Assembly: GCA_905182095.1 (NCBI GenBank)
Contig: CAJJAQ010000211.1
Location: 1-47,255, forward strand
Origin: an uncultured Pseudomonadales bacterium
GTDB taxonomy: Bacteria; Pseudomonadota; Gammaproteobacteria; Pseudomonadales; Azotimanducaceae
Direction of reading: 5' to 3'
DNA length: 47,255 nt
Shown piece by piece: positions 25,094-32,422 of the stretch. Every line of letters begins with the position of its first letter. Position 1 is the first letter of the stretch. A model generated the notes under the pieces. It was not told the DNA's origin, made no database searches, and saw nothing but the letters and a program-made list of their open reading frames with translations. The position numbers and the translations under genes were made by a program.

Positions 25094-26101
25094 TTATCCA
25101 GCCCGTAGAGTTTCAATAATCGCTTTACGCTGAACTTCATCAGAAACTGGAAAAGATGTAGATGTACGATCGACGAAACTGCCATACCGCTCAAGCATAG
25201 CCGGCGCTATCTCGTGGGGCTCACCCATAACACCGAACTTATCTAACATGTCATCACTGATAAGCGTACCCATTTCTTTCCAACGCCCCTGCTTGGACAT
25301 AGTATTTAGCTCACCTTGCAACTCGCCGCAACCGATGGAGTCTAAAACACCTTTGTATGCCGGGGTGGAGCCATAAAAGGCAATACGTTCTTGAGTCGCC
25401 TTTTTACTCTTCGCATATTCCTCTTCGTCTCTGCCGGTTACAACAAAACAGGAGTATGACAATTCAAATCCGTCCCTAGATTTACCCGCCTTGGCCAAGC
25501 CACGCTCAATAGCAGGCATAGTCACTTCATTGATATAGGCCATGGTACTGAACGGATGAATAATCATGCCGTCTGCCACTTCCCCGGCGACCTCTGTCAT
25601 CTTCGGACCCACTGCGGCCAAAACGACTTTGGGCGCGCCAAAGTCTTTATCTTCTGGCGTGAACGCTGGCGTCATAAGCGTATGTTTGTAGTACTCACCA
25701 ACAAACTCTAGCGGGTCGCCATTGTACCAATTACCCCAAATAGCGCGCATGGCTAAAACTAACTCACGCATCTGTGCTGCCGGAGCACCCCACTGCATGC
25801 TGAAACGCTTGGTAATATGAGGCTTAATTTGCGACCCCAACCCCATAGTGAATCGGCCTTTCGAGTATGCGTTCAGGTCGTGACCTATATTCGCCAAATT
25901 CATCGGGCTGCGCGCAAAGGCTACAGCGATAGAGCTGGCGATCTCCAGCTTTTCACTGTGCTCTGCCGCCAACAACAAAGGGAAAAAGGGGTCGTGATTC
26001 ATTTCCGCTGTGCGCACGCCGTCATATCCCGCCGCCTCTAATTTTTTCACGGTAGCCGGAATTTCACTAAGGTGATGGCCAATGCCTGCGTCTACTTTCA
26101 T
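25094..26101 (-). CDS. LLM-class flavin/F420-dependent oxidoreductase (2 of 4)
   Basis: A 335-residue luciferase-like TIM-barrel oxidoreductase. VKKLEAAGYDGVRTAEMNHD, IASSIAVAFARSPMNLANIG and GRFTMGLGSQIKPHITKRF are the core motifs; APKVVLAAVGPKMTEVAGEV begins the conserved cofactor strand. The pattern is that of the mycobacterial F420-dependent LLM branch. GGAGAGAG stands before the ATG at 26101. An intrinsic terminator for the upstream phosphatase lies in its leader, so this gene likely has its own promoter between 26103 and 26126 or depends on read-through. Substrate unknown. Confidence 0.88.
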   Translation of the reverse strand: MKVDAGIGHHLSEIPATVKKLEAAGYDGVRTAEMNHDPFFPLLLAAEHSEKLEIASSIAVAFARSPMNLANIGHDLNAYSKGRFTMGLGSQIKPHITKRFSMQWGAPAAQMRELVLAMRAIWGNWYNGDPLEFVGEYYKHTLMTPAFTPEDKDFGAPKVVLAAVGPKMTEVAGEVADGMIIHPFSTMAYINEVTMPAIERGLAKAGKSRDGFELSYSCFVVTGRDEEEYAKSKKATQERIAFYGSTPAYKGVLDSIGCGELQGELNTMSKQGRWKEMGTLISDDMLDKFGVMGEPHEIAPAMLERYGSFVDRTSTSFPVSDEVQRKAIIETLRAG

Positions 26102-26121
26102 ATTCTCTCTCCAATAATAAA

Positions 26122-26150
26122 TCTGTAAAAAGGCCTAGATTACCTAGGCC
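26122..26150 (-). terminator. intrinsic terminator between the histidine phosphatase and LLM-2 genes
   Basis: On the minus strand GGCCTAG (26150-26144), a 5-nt loop and CTAGGCC (26138-26132) are followed at once by TTTTT. It is 128 bp past the phosphatase stop and about 25 bp upstream of the next ATG on the same strand, so it could also act as an attenuator in the leader of LLM-2. Confidence 0.65.
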
Positions 26151-26277
26151 GCGAAAAGACCGGTTGCATAAACAACCAACAATCTGTTTTATCTAAGCTC
26201 TTCTAGAACCATTCAATACCATTGCTAGAAAAGCCCTTTGAACCACCCCCGTTAAAAAACACACGAACAAAGAACGG

Positions 26278-26991
26278 TTACTCCGACTGCATGGCTGCAG
26301 CAGTCGCCTGATGCCTAATATCTGTTCCAGTATGGCCAAGAAACCCTTCAATAGGCTGAGCCGTATGGCGTAGCTCTAGCGCGGCTAAAGTGTCGTTCTT
26401 CTGAGCAACAAAATGCGTAACTTGTACTTCACCAGCCCTCATAACTAGGCGGTAAAGCAAATTGTTTGGGTGCTTAACAGCAATTGTTTGGGCTTCATCC
26501 AAACCCAAAAAGTGCTGCAAAATCGCCTTCGATACAACGCCATGGGCCACAATAGCCAAATTTTCTACTGACTCAAAGTCATCCAATAGATGGCGAAAAC
26601 GCTGCCCCAAATCTAACAAATTTTCACCGCCGCCAGGTTGATGATGATATGGGTCGCTCTTTCTGGCAGACCAATTATCCGGCTCGCTAGCTGCCACCTC
26701 CTCCAGAGTTTTGCCTGACCAAGTACCGCAATCCCGCTCTAACAAATGATCAGAAAAACGCACAGGTGCAGCCAAATGTTTGTTCACCAGCGCAGCAGTT
26801 GCCTTAGTCCGGCCAGCAGATGACACCCAGAGCTCGTCAACACCACCTAAGGTTTTTAGCAACGCTCCATGCGCGCTCGCTTGGGCTTCACCTAATGCCG
26901 TTAAGGGCGAATCCATTCGCCCTTGCATACGACCAGCCAAATTCCACTCAGTTTGCCCATGACGCAGCACATACAAGACCTTAAGTGTCAT
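26278..26991 (-). CDS. histidine phosphatase family protein
   Basis: A 237-residue phosphoglycerate-mutase-like phosphatase. YVLRHGQTEWNLAGRMQG carries the catalytic RHG (His11). LLERDCGTWSGKTLEEV supplies the acid residue. NLAIVAHGVVSKAILQ holds the second histidine. The C-terminal 40 residues extend past the usual domain and show no known motif. It is cytosolic and may act on a phosphorylated metabolite; relatives include cobC-type and broad-specificity phosphatases. It is transcribed in the same direction as the LLM genes on both sides, but is followed by a terminator. Confidence 0.88.
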   Translation of the reverse strand: MTLKVLYVLRHGQTEWNLAGRMQGRMDSPLTALGEAQASAHGALLKTLGGVDELWVSSAGRTKATAALVNKHLAAPVRFSDHLLERDCGTWSGKTLEEVAASEPDNWSARKSDPYHHQPGGGENLLDLGQRFRHLLDDFESVENLAIVAHGVVSKAILQHFLGLDEAQTIAVKHPNNLLYRLVMRAGEVQVTHFVAQKNDTLAALELRHTAQPIEGFLGHTGTDIRHQATAAAMQSE

Positions 26992-27131
26992 TAGACATGT
27001 TCCCTCTTGTTTCGATTTGCGTTTGTATTTTTATTTTCATTGTCTCTTGAAAGCCGTCACACCTATCCGGAGGGCTACCTCCGCCAAAGGCCATGGAACA
27101 AAATGCACAGGCTTGTCACAGGCCAGGTTAC

Positions 27132-27155
27132 TGCCGCTACAATCTTGTAGCGGCA
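27132..27155 (-). terminator. hairpin after the third LLM gene
   Basis: TGCCGCTACAA (27132-27142) and TTGTAGCGGCA (27145-27155) form an 11-bp perfect inverted repeat 12 bp after the stop of the LLM gene at 27167. There is no T run, so either a Rho-assisted end or an mRNA-stabilising stem is possible. Confidence 0.55.
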
Positions 27156-27166
27156 ATTTGCGCGCT

Positions 27167-28168
27167 TTACGCGAATTGGAAATTATCACCTGTGAACGCA
27201 GCAAATGTGCGCTCCATATCTTCTTTACCACCGCCCAATGGTGCAATGATATGAGTATCTACGCCACCATCTGCGTCTTCCTGAATACGCGCGCGTATTT
27301 CATCTTCATTGCCAATAATGGCAATTTCATCAATCATTGCATCAGTCATCGCGCTGGCGGTCATCTCCCTATCCTTAGCCGCCCAGCCTTTGGAGATAGT
27401 TTCAGCCGCATCGTTATAGCCAGCCCAGGCTAAGAATTTGTTATATACCGGGGTGGCATAGTAGGGGCCAAAGGCTGCACGAAAGAGATTACGACCATAT
27501 TCTTTATCGTCGGTGCACAAGACCATAGCGCGGTTAACAATTTCGATATCAGCCGGGTCTTTGCCAGCGATTTTTGCGCCAATCGCCACGTGTTCCATCA
27601 TTTTAGCCAATGCACCCTTAGGCCAGAGGTTAAAAATGACCCCATCACCGACTTCTGCAGCCATCTCGATCATCTTCGGACGCAGAGCTGCCAAATAGAC
27701 CGGTGGAGCATTTTCCATCGGCGCTTGGCGATAACCACGGCTAAAAACAGTCTCACCGTCATAGTCAGTTTTAGCACCAGACAACATGATTTTCACCAGT
27801 TCGGCGGTTTCACGTACACGCGTCAACGGTTTATCCAGAGGAATGCCATTAAATTGACCCATGATAGTTTGGCTAGATGAACCCAAACCCATGACAAAGC
27901 GCCCGGGCAATAACTGGCCGATAACATTTGCTGAAGCAGCCAACACAGATGGCGAACGGGTGTAAACCGGCGTCACAGCGGTACCTATACGGATAGTCGA
28001 TGTGGCATGAGCAATGCCGGCAACCTGCGTCAACGTATCTGGTGCGCCCGAATCACTAAACCAAGCATCGGCAATGCCATTGTCTTCGGCCCACTTAATG
28101 CGCGCCACGGTATCCGCTACTCTTGGCCCGGCAGGCAAGGTCACAGCAATTCTTTTTGTCATCGACAT
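27167..28168 (-). CDS. LLM-class flavin/F420-dependent oxidoreductase (3 of 4)
   Basis: A 333-residue luciferase-like oxidoreductase. KWAEDNGIADAWFSDSG, TSTIRIGTAVTPVYTRSPS and GRFVMGLGSSSQTIMGQF are the barrel motifs; PPVYLAALRPKMIEMAAEVG is the cofactor-phosphate strand, and the C-terminus carries the family's GVDTHIIAPLGG. The AVTPVYTRSP segment resembles methylenetetrahydromethanopterin-reductase-type F420 enzymes. It is divergent from the phosphotransferase gene with 117 bp between the two starts, and could share control with it. Substrate unknown. Confidence 0.87.
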   Translation of the reverse strand: MSMTKRIAVTLPAGPRVADTVARIKWAEDNGIADAWFSDSGAPDTLTQVAGIAHATSTIRIGTAVTPVYTRSPSVLAASANVIGQLLPGRFVMGLGSSSQTIMGQFNGIPLDKPLTRVRETAELVKIMLSGAKTDYDGETVFSRGYRQAPMENAPPVYLAALRPKMIEMAAEVGDGVIFNLWPKGALAKMMEHVAIGAKIAGKDPADIEIVNRAMVLCTDDKEYGRNLFRAAFGPYYATPVYNKFLAWAGYNDAAETISKGWAAKDREMTASAMTDAMIDEIAIIGNEDEIRARIQEDADGGVDTHIIAPLGGGKEDMERTFAAFTGDNFQFA

Positions 28169-28285
28169 AAGGTCCCCTTCATACTTTATAGTTCAAATAA
28201 GTAGATTCGCATTTTGCCCTCTATGAGATCAAGCCGTATCCTTAGTAGCAGCAAAATAATTTTCATAAAAGCAATCGAGGAAAAC

Positions 28286-29329
28286 ATGAGCGACGTAGAA
28301 CTCACCCCAGTGCGGGAGGCACACAAATTCGATGTGGCGGCACTAGAGAACTATCTAAACCAGCATGTGGAAGGCTACGCCGGTCCGCTGACCCTTAAGC
28401 AGTTTGAGGGTGGCCAGTCTAATCCTACCTTTCAGCTGATAACGCCATCTCGACGCTATGTCTTGCGTAAGCAACCACCAGGCGAACTGCTGCCCTCTGC
28501 ACACCAGGTTGATCGCGAGTACAAGGTCATGGACGGTCTCTGGCAAACCGATGTACCGGTACCGAAAATGTATTGCCTGTGCGAAGACACTTCAGTTATC
28601 GGCACCAAGTTTTATGTGATGGAAATGGTTGAAGGCCGGTTGTTTAACGAAACCACCATGCCAACCGAGAGTAGTGCAACACGCAAAGCCGTCTACTTAG
28701 ATTTAGCTAGAGTACTGGCGTTATTACATAAAGTTGACCCAAGTGCAGTGGGCTTAGGCGAATTTGGTCGACCAGGCAATTATTATGAACGCCAAATCGG
28801 ACGCTGGAGCAAGCAGTACATCGCTTCACAAACGGAAGATATTCCTGCCATGCACAGTCTGATGGAATGGTTGCCCGAAAACATTCCATCCAATGTTGGC
28901 TCGGTTATCGTACACGGCGACTACCGTTTAGGTAATGTTCTCATTCACCCAACAGAAGCAAAAATTGTTGCGGTATTAGACTGGGAACTTTCAACCCTGG
29001 GTGATGGCTTGGCGGATTTGGGTTACTTATGTCAGGACTATCATGGCGATGCCTATAATGACGAAGGCTTAGCTAGCGCAGACCTAGAAAGTCTAGGCAT
29101 TCCTACGGAAGATGAATTCGTCGCTGAATATTGCAAACATGCTGGCCTAGACGGTATCGACAATTGGTCCTTTTATCTGATCTACAACATGTTTAGATCA
29201 GCGGGAATTATCCAAGGTGTGTACAAGCGTGGGCTCGACGGTAACGCCAGTTCAGAAAAAGCCTTGGAATATGTTGACGCTGCAAGATTAAGATCAGAGC
29301 GCGGCTGGGCCTTAGTAAACGCCAAATAG
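28286..29329 (+). CDS. APH-family phosphotransferase, ACAD10-like
   Basis: A 347-residue kinase-fold protein of the aminoglycoside phosphotransferase family. RRYVLRKQPPGELLPSAH carries the ATP-binding lysine region, VIVHGDYRLGNVLIHP (207-222) the Brenner catalytic motif, and VLDWELSTLGDGLADLGYL the metal-binding aspartate (232). VLRKxPPGxLLxSAHxVxREY is the mark of the branch linked to acyl-CoA dehydrogenases (ACAD10/11 in animals), which phosphorylate hydroxyacyl-CoA intermediates, so a role in fatty or steroid acid breakdown is more likely than drug resistance. GAGGA lies 5 nt before the ATG at 28286; a TTG 72 bp upstream is unlikely. Confidence 0.88.
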   Translation: MSDVELTPVREAHKFDVAALENYLNQHVEGYAGPLTLKQFEGGQSNPTFQLITPSRRYVLRKQPPGELLPSAHQVDREYKVMDGLWQTDVPVPKMYCLCEDTSVIGTKFYVMEMVEGRLFNETTMPTESSATRKAVYLDLARVLALLHKVDPSAVGLGEFGRPGNYYERQIGRWSKQYIASQTEDIPAMHSLMEWLPENIPSNVGSVIVHGDYRLGNVLIHPTEAKIVAVLDWELSTLGDGLADLGYLCQDYHGDAYNDEGLASADLESLGIPTEDEFVAEYCKHAGLDGIDNWSFYLIYNMFRSAGIIQGVYKRGLDGNASSEKALEYVDAARLRSERGWALVNAK

Positions 29330-29444
29330 TCCATAGCGAATGCAATAAAGCAGCTAGGTTGCCGACCCCGGTTTTCACACAAAGAGACCGGGCTGAGGCG
29401 CAATGTCGCCGCATACAGGACAATAATAGCTGAAGAAAGATGAT

Positions 29445-29657
29445 GTGGAATTGATGCGGGTGGCTTATCTGGACTTCGAAGTGAACTTGAGAGAGCAATC
29501 AATGAAGATGGGGCTGTTGAGGGGTGTCACTACGGGGCAAGGCAATTCCACTACCTTGACCCAAGAACAATTGGAAGAAGGCTGCCTAGACGGACTCTCA
29601 GTGAGAGCGATATGGCAAATTGACCGGAACCTTAAAGAAAAATCGTCGCAGAAGTAA
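29445..29657 (+). CDS. small hypothetical ORF
   Basis: A possible 70-residue acidic/basic mixed protein starting with GTG at 29445 (or ATG at 29454). LTQEQLEEGCLDGLSVRAIW looks helical; no signal peptide or known domain. A GAAGAAAG lies shortly upstream, and a 10-bp perfect hairpin follows its stop by 13 bp, which supports it weakly. It sits in the 475-bp gap between the phosphotransferase and the fourth LLM gene; that gap also holds an imperfect CCCGGT/ACCGGG inverted repeat (29367-29392) after the phosphotransferase. Existence is uncertain. Confidence 0.3.
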   Translation: MELMRVAYLDFEVNLREQSMKMGLLRGVTTGQGNSTTLTQEQLEEGCLDGLSVRAIWQIDRNLKEKSSQK

Positions 29658-29670
29658 GTTGCAAGTGCAA

Positions 29671-29693
29671 AGACCAAGAGCGCCTCTTGGTCT
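29671..29693 (+). terminator. hairpin after the small ORF
   Basis: AGACCAAGAG (29671-29680) and CTCTTGGTCT (29684-29693) form a 10-bp perfect stem with a 3-nt loop. It is not followed by a T run on either strand, so it is at best a non-canonical terminator. Confidence 0.45.
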
Positions 29694-29741
29694 AATCTAA
29701 ACGGGTATCATTAACCCTGAATGCTTACTCTTCAATCACCA

Positions 29742-29774
29742 ACTGAGAAAAGGTTACCTATTTACCAGTAACCT
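29742..29774 (-). terminator. intrinsic terminator after the fourth LLM gene
   Basis: On the minus strand AGGTTAC (29774-29768), a 10-nt loop and GTAACCT (29757-29751) are followed by TTTTCTC. It is 31 bp after the stop codon at 29805, the expected place for the end of this transcript. Confidence 0.6.
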
Positions 29775-29804
29775 AAACCCACTACCTGCCCTAAAGCACA
29801 CGTG

Positions 29805-30842
29805 TTAAAGCATTTCCTCTGCAATAACCTGAAGAGCAGCTGGATCTTGGCAACCCAACAACATGCTCGACACATGACCATGGTTGCCCGCTGTCTTCCA
29901 ACGCTGCAGTCGTTCACGAATACGTTCCGCAGGACCAACAAGAGCACATGCGTCAATCAACTCTTCTGGCACTGCAGCCATGGCCTCATCTTTCTTACCT
30001 GCCAAATACAGATCTTGAATCTTCACAGCTGCATCTTCAAACCCTAAACGCTTGCAATAATCGTTGTAGAAGTTCTTGTCGCGAGCGCCCATACCACCGA
30101 TATAAAGCGCCATCATGCCGCGTACTGGCATCATGCATTGGGCCAAGTCATCGCCCATTGAAACAGTTACAAATGGCGCTATTTCGAATTGCGTGAGGTT
30201 CTTATCGCCTGCTTTGTCGAAGCCTTTTTGAATTGGCCCTTCAAATACTGAGTATTGCTCAGGGTCCATCCATACAGGGAAGAAACCATCAGCCACTTCC
30301 GCGGCAGCTGCAACTCCATTGTTGGTAATGGTCGCAGCAAAAATCGGAATATCTTCTTCACAGTGCAAAATACTCTTCAGTGGCTTGCCTAGTCCTGTTG
30401 CACCTTGACCGGTATAAGGCATTTGGTACATGTCACCTTCAAATTCCAATGCACCTTCACGCGCAAAGATGTTCTTCATGATCTGAATATATTCACGCAG
30501 ACGGGTAACCGGCTTGCCGTAGGGTACGCCGTGCCATCCCTCAACCACTTGTGGCCCAGAAGCGCCTAATCCAACGATAAATCGCCCACCTGACAACTCC
30601 GCCAAACTCATAGCTGTCATAGCAGCCATAGCAGGAGAACGTGCTGGCATTTGCATAATTGCAGTGCCCACTTTAATACGATCCGTCTGGGCCAAAATCC
30701 ATGCAGCAGGCGTCACGGCATCGGAACCATATGCTTCTGCTGTCCAAATTGAGTCGTAACCTAAATTCTCAGCATGCTTGATTGCATCCATGGAGATACT
30801 GAATTTGCGTCCGGAGTAACCGGCAATGATTCCCAGTTTCAT
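29805..30842 (-). CDS. LLM-class flavin/F420-dependent oxidoreductase (4 of 4)
   Basis: A 345-residue luciferase-like oxidoreductase. MKLGIIAGYSGRKFSISMD, AENLGYDSIWTAEAYGSDAV and VGTAIMQMPARSPAMAAM are very like mycobacterial F420-dependent LLM enzymes; GRFIVGLGASGPQVVEGWHG and PIFAATITNNGVAAAAEVADG complete the cofactor site. It ends with the usual GPAERIRERLQRWKTAG helix. It stands alone between an intrinsic terminator and a 134-bp gap before the glutaredoxin gene. Of the four LLM proteins here this one shows the clearest actinobacterial-type pattern. Substrate unknown. Confidence 0.9.
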   Translation of the reverse strand: MKLGIIAGYSGRKFSISMDAIKHAENLGYDSIWTAEAYGSDAVTPAAWILAQTDRIKVGTAIMQMPARSPAMAAMTAMSLAELSGGRFIVGLGASGPQVVEGWHGVPYGKPVTRLREYIQIMKNIFAREGALEFEGDMYQMPYTGQGATGLGKPLKSILHCEEDIPIFAATITNNGVAAAAEVADGFFPVWMDPEQYSVFEGPIQKGFDKAGDKNLTQFEIAPFVTVSMGDDLAQCMMPVRGMMALYIGGMGARDKNFYNDYCKRLGFEDAAVKIQDLYLAGKKDEAMAAVPEELIDACALVGPAERIRERLQRWKTAGNHGHVSSMLLGCQDPAALQVIAEEML

Positions 30843-30976
30843 ATCTTTGTCTTTCCTAATAGTGTATTTCGATTGTGCAGATAAAAATTTCTGACCAAAT
30901 ATAGGTCATGGCATGTGAAAACCATGTTCAGGCGTTACAGCTGCTTCAAGGCATATAGCTGCAACAATTACGGCCG

Positions 30977-31240
30977 TTAAGGCTGCTGCTTGCTGGCTAG
31001 GTAACGCATAATGTCCATTGACTCATACATCCAACTGATAACGCCGTCACCCGCCTCAATACGCAGACAAGGCACCATACTTCTGCCGCCGCCTGCCAAT
31101 AGCTCACGAAAAGCCACCTGATCCTGATTAATATCACGCAAAGGCACTTCTATATTGTTTTGTTGCAAAAAACTCCTGACTCGATGGCAAAAGCCACAGG
31201 TGTCTGATTTAAAAAGTTGATATCGTTCTGCAGTAGCCAT
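30977..31240 (-). CDS. glutaredoxin-family protein
   Basis: An 87-residue thioredoxin-fold protein with the redox motif SDTCGFCHRV (Cys15 and Cys18) and the late MVPCLRIEAGDGVISWMYES, where the cis-proline of the fold is expected (VPCL). DIMRYL closes the last helix. The CGFC pair, rather than CPYC, and the YESMDIMRYL ending resemble the glutaredoxin-like/GST-N-terminal type found in gammaproteobacteria. It is cytosolic. It is divergent from the dsbA gene. Confidence 0.85.
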   Translation of the reverse strand: MATAERYQLFKSDTCGFCHRVRSFLQQNNIEVPLRDINQDQVAFRELLAGGGRSMVPCLRIEAGDGVISWMYESMDIMRYLASKQQP

Positions 31241-31511
31241 TTCTTTATATCCTAGTGACGCGTCGTTAACCCTTTAAGCATATTACAATTAACGAAGCCC
31301 ATGTATTTTTGCTCATCGACGAGCAGATTAAAGCCTGTGGATCAGTGGGGTCAATCAAGTATACCTCCCTAATCTCTCCTTCATATTGCACCGGTAAAGC
31401 CTATAGTCCTTTACCTTGCGACTCCTTAGCTTGCAGAATAGACAAGTCCTAGCAAAGGGTTTACCAACCAGATGCGCAAAACCGACGGCAACACACAAAT
31501 AGGAAATTGAT

Positions 31512-32219
31512 ATGGCTAAAAAACCCAGCACAGACAAAGTTGAAACCACGCGCAATCTGATCTTTGCGGTGATTGTTGCCTTCGGCGTAGCCTTGGTTGT
31601 CGCGGGAATCTATTTCTCTACCGGGCTTGCACAAAATTCGACCCCCACCGAGGGCGAAGATTATTCATTAATCGAAAATTCCGACAGAATACGCAAAGGC
31701 GACCCAATTAATGTTTATGAGTTTTTCTCATATGGTTGTATCCACTGCCGCAACTTCGACCCAGAACTAGATGAGTGGTTAATCTCAACCGCTGACGACG
31801 TTGCGTTCTCTCGCAAGCCGGCGGCCTTCTCGCGTACCTGGACCCTGCTCGGTCAGGGCTATCTTGCACTGGAACAATTAGACGCTCTCGAACGAAACCA
31901 TAAGAAGCTATTCAGCGCGGTTCACGATTTCGGCAAAAATTTTCGTAACAGCCAAGAAATGGCGGACTATTTGGACAGCGAAGAGCTGCCCGCAGCAGAA
32001 TTCTTGCGCGCGTTCAACAGCCCAAAAGTACGCCGTAAACTAGCCCAGGCAGAGACCGAAGGCAGTCGCTATAACATAAAATCCGTACCCACTATGGTCG
32101 TTGCCGGGAAGTACACAGTAGATATGGCGAACGGCATGCAGCGCGCATTGGAAGTAGTAGATTATTTGATCGCACAGGAGCGAGCCGCGCGCGCCGGTAA
32201 GCTGGCAACCGCTCAATAA
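31512..32219 (+). CDS. dsbA: thiol:disulfide interchange protein DsbA, membrane-anchored
   Basis: A 235-residue periplasmic oxidoreductase that puts disulfides into exported proteins. Residues 15-35 form a single hydrophobic helix without a clear cleavage site, so it is probably an uncleaved anchor. The active site is FFSYGCIHCRNFDPEL (Cys76, Cys79), with the cis-proline in IKSVPTMVV (Pro193). The helical insertion lies between. The dipeptide between the cysteines is Ile-His, not the Pro-His of E. coli DsbA. Length is slightly above average because of the anchor and an extended basic C-terminus. It is alone between two divergent or convergent neighbours. Confidence 0.88.
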   Translation: MAKKPSTDKVETTRNLIFAVIVAFGVALVVAGIYFSTGLAQNSTPTEGEDYSLIENSDRIRKGDPINVYEFFSYGCIHCRNFDPELDEWLISTADDVAFSRKPAAFSRTWTLLGQGYLALEQLDALERNHKKLFSAVHDFGKNFRNSQEMADYLDSEELPAAEFLRAFNSPKVRRKLAQAETEGSRYNIKSVPTMVVAGKYTVDMANGMQRALEVVDYLIAQERAARAGKLATAQ

Positions 32220-32235
32220 GCCGCAACTAAGTAGA

Positions 32236-32301
32236 GTGGCTGCATCGCAAGTGTCCACTGCACAAGAAAACGAGCGAAAACCTCACAGGCCGACGCTCGT
32301 T
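32236..32301. other. two inverted repeats between dsbA and the TonB receptor gene
   Basis: The 203-bp convergent gap holds AGTGG/CCACT (32236-32240 with 32255-32259) and AACGAGCG/CGCTCGTT (32269-32276 with 32294-32301). Either could help end transcription of dsbA or of the receptor gene coming from the other side. Neither has a T run, so both are low-grade calls. Confidence 0.3.
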
Positions 32302-32422
32302 GCCCTCTTGCAAGATAATGCCAGCTCGGCTCTAACCCTTTTCCTTTGTACTTAACTCTCCAAACACAAAGTGTGCGAGGAGCGAAAAGGGCACAATGCC
32401 AGCATGGCTAGATTTCACCCAG

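Noticed and set aside
27017-27433. 138-residue plus-strand open frame near the third LLM gene
   Set aside because: Most of it is antisense to the LLM coding region, and it runs through a clear hairpin; no protein features.
28214-28285. N-terminal extension of the phosphotransferase from a TTG at 28214
   Set aside because: The ATG at 28286 has a good GAGGA site and the extension is not family-like.
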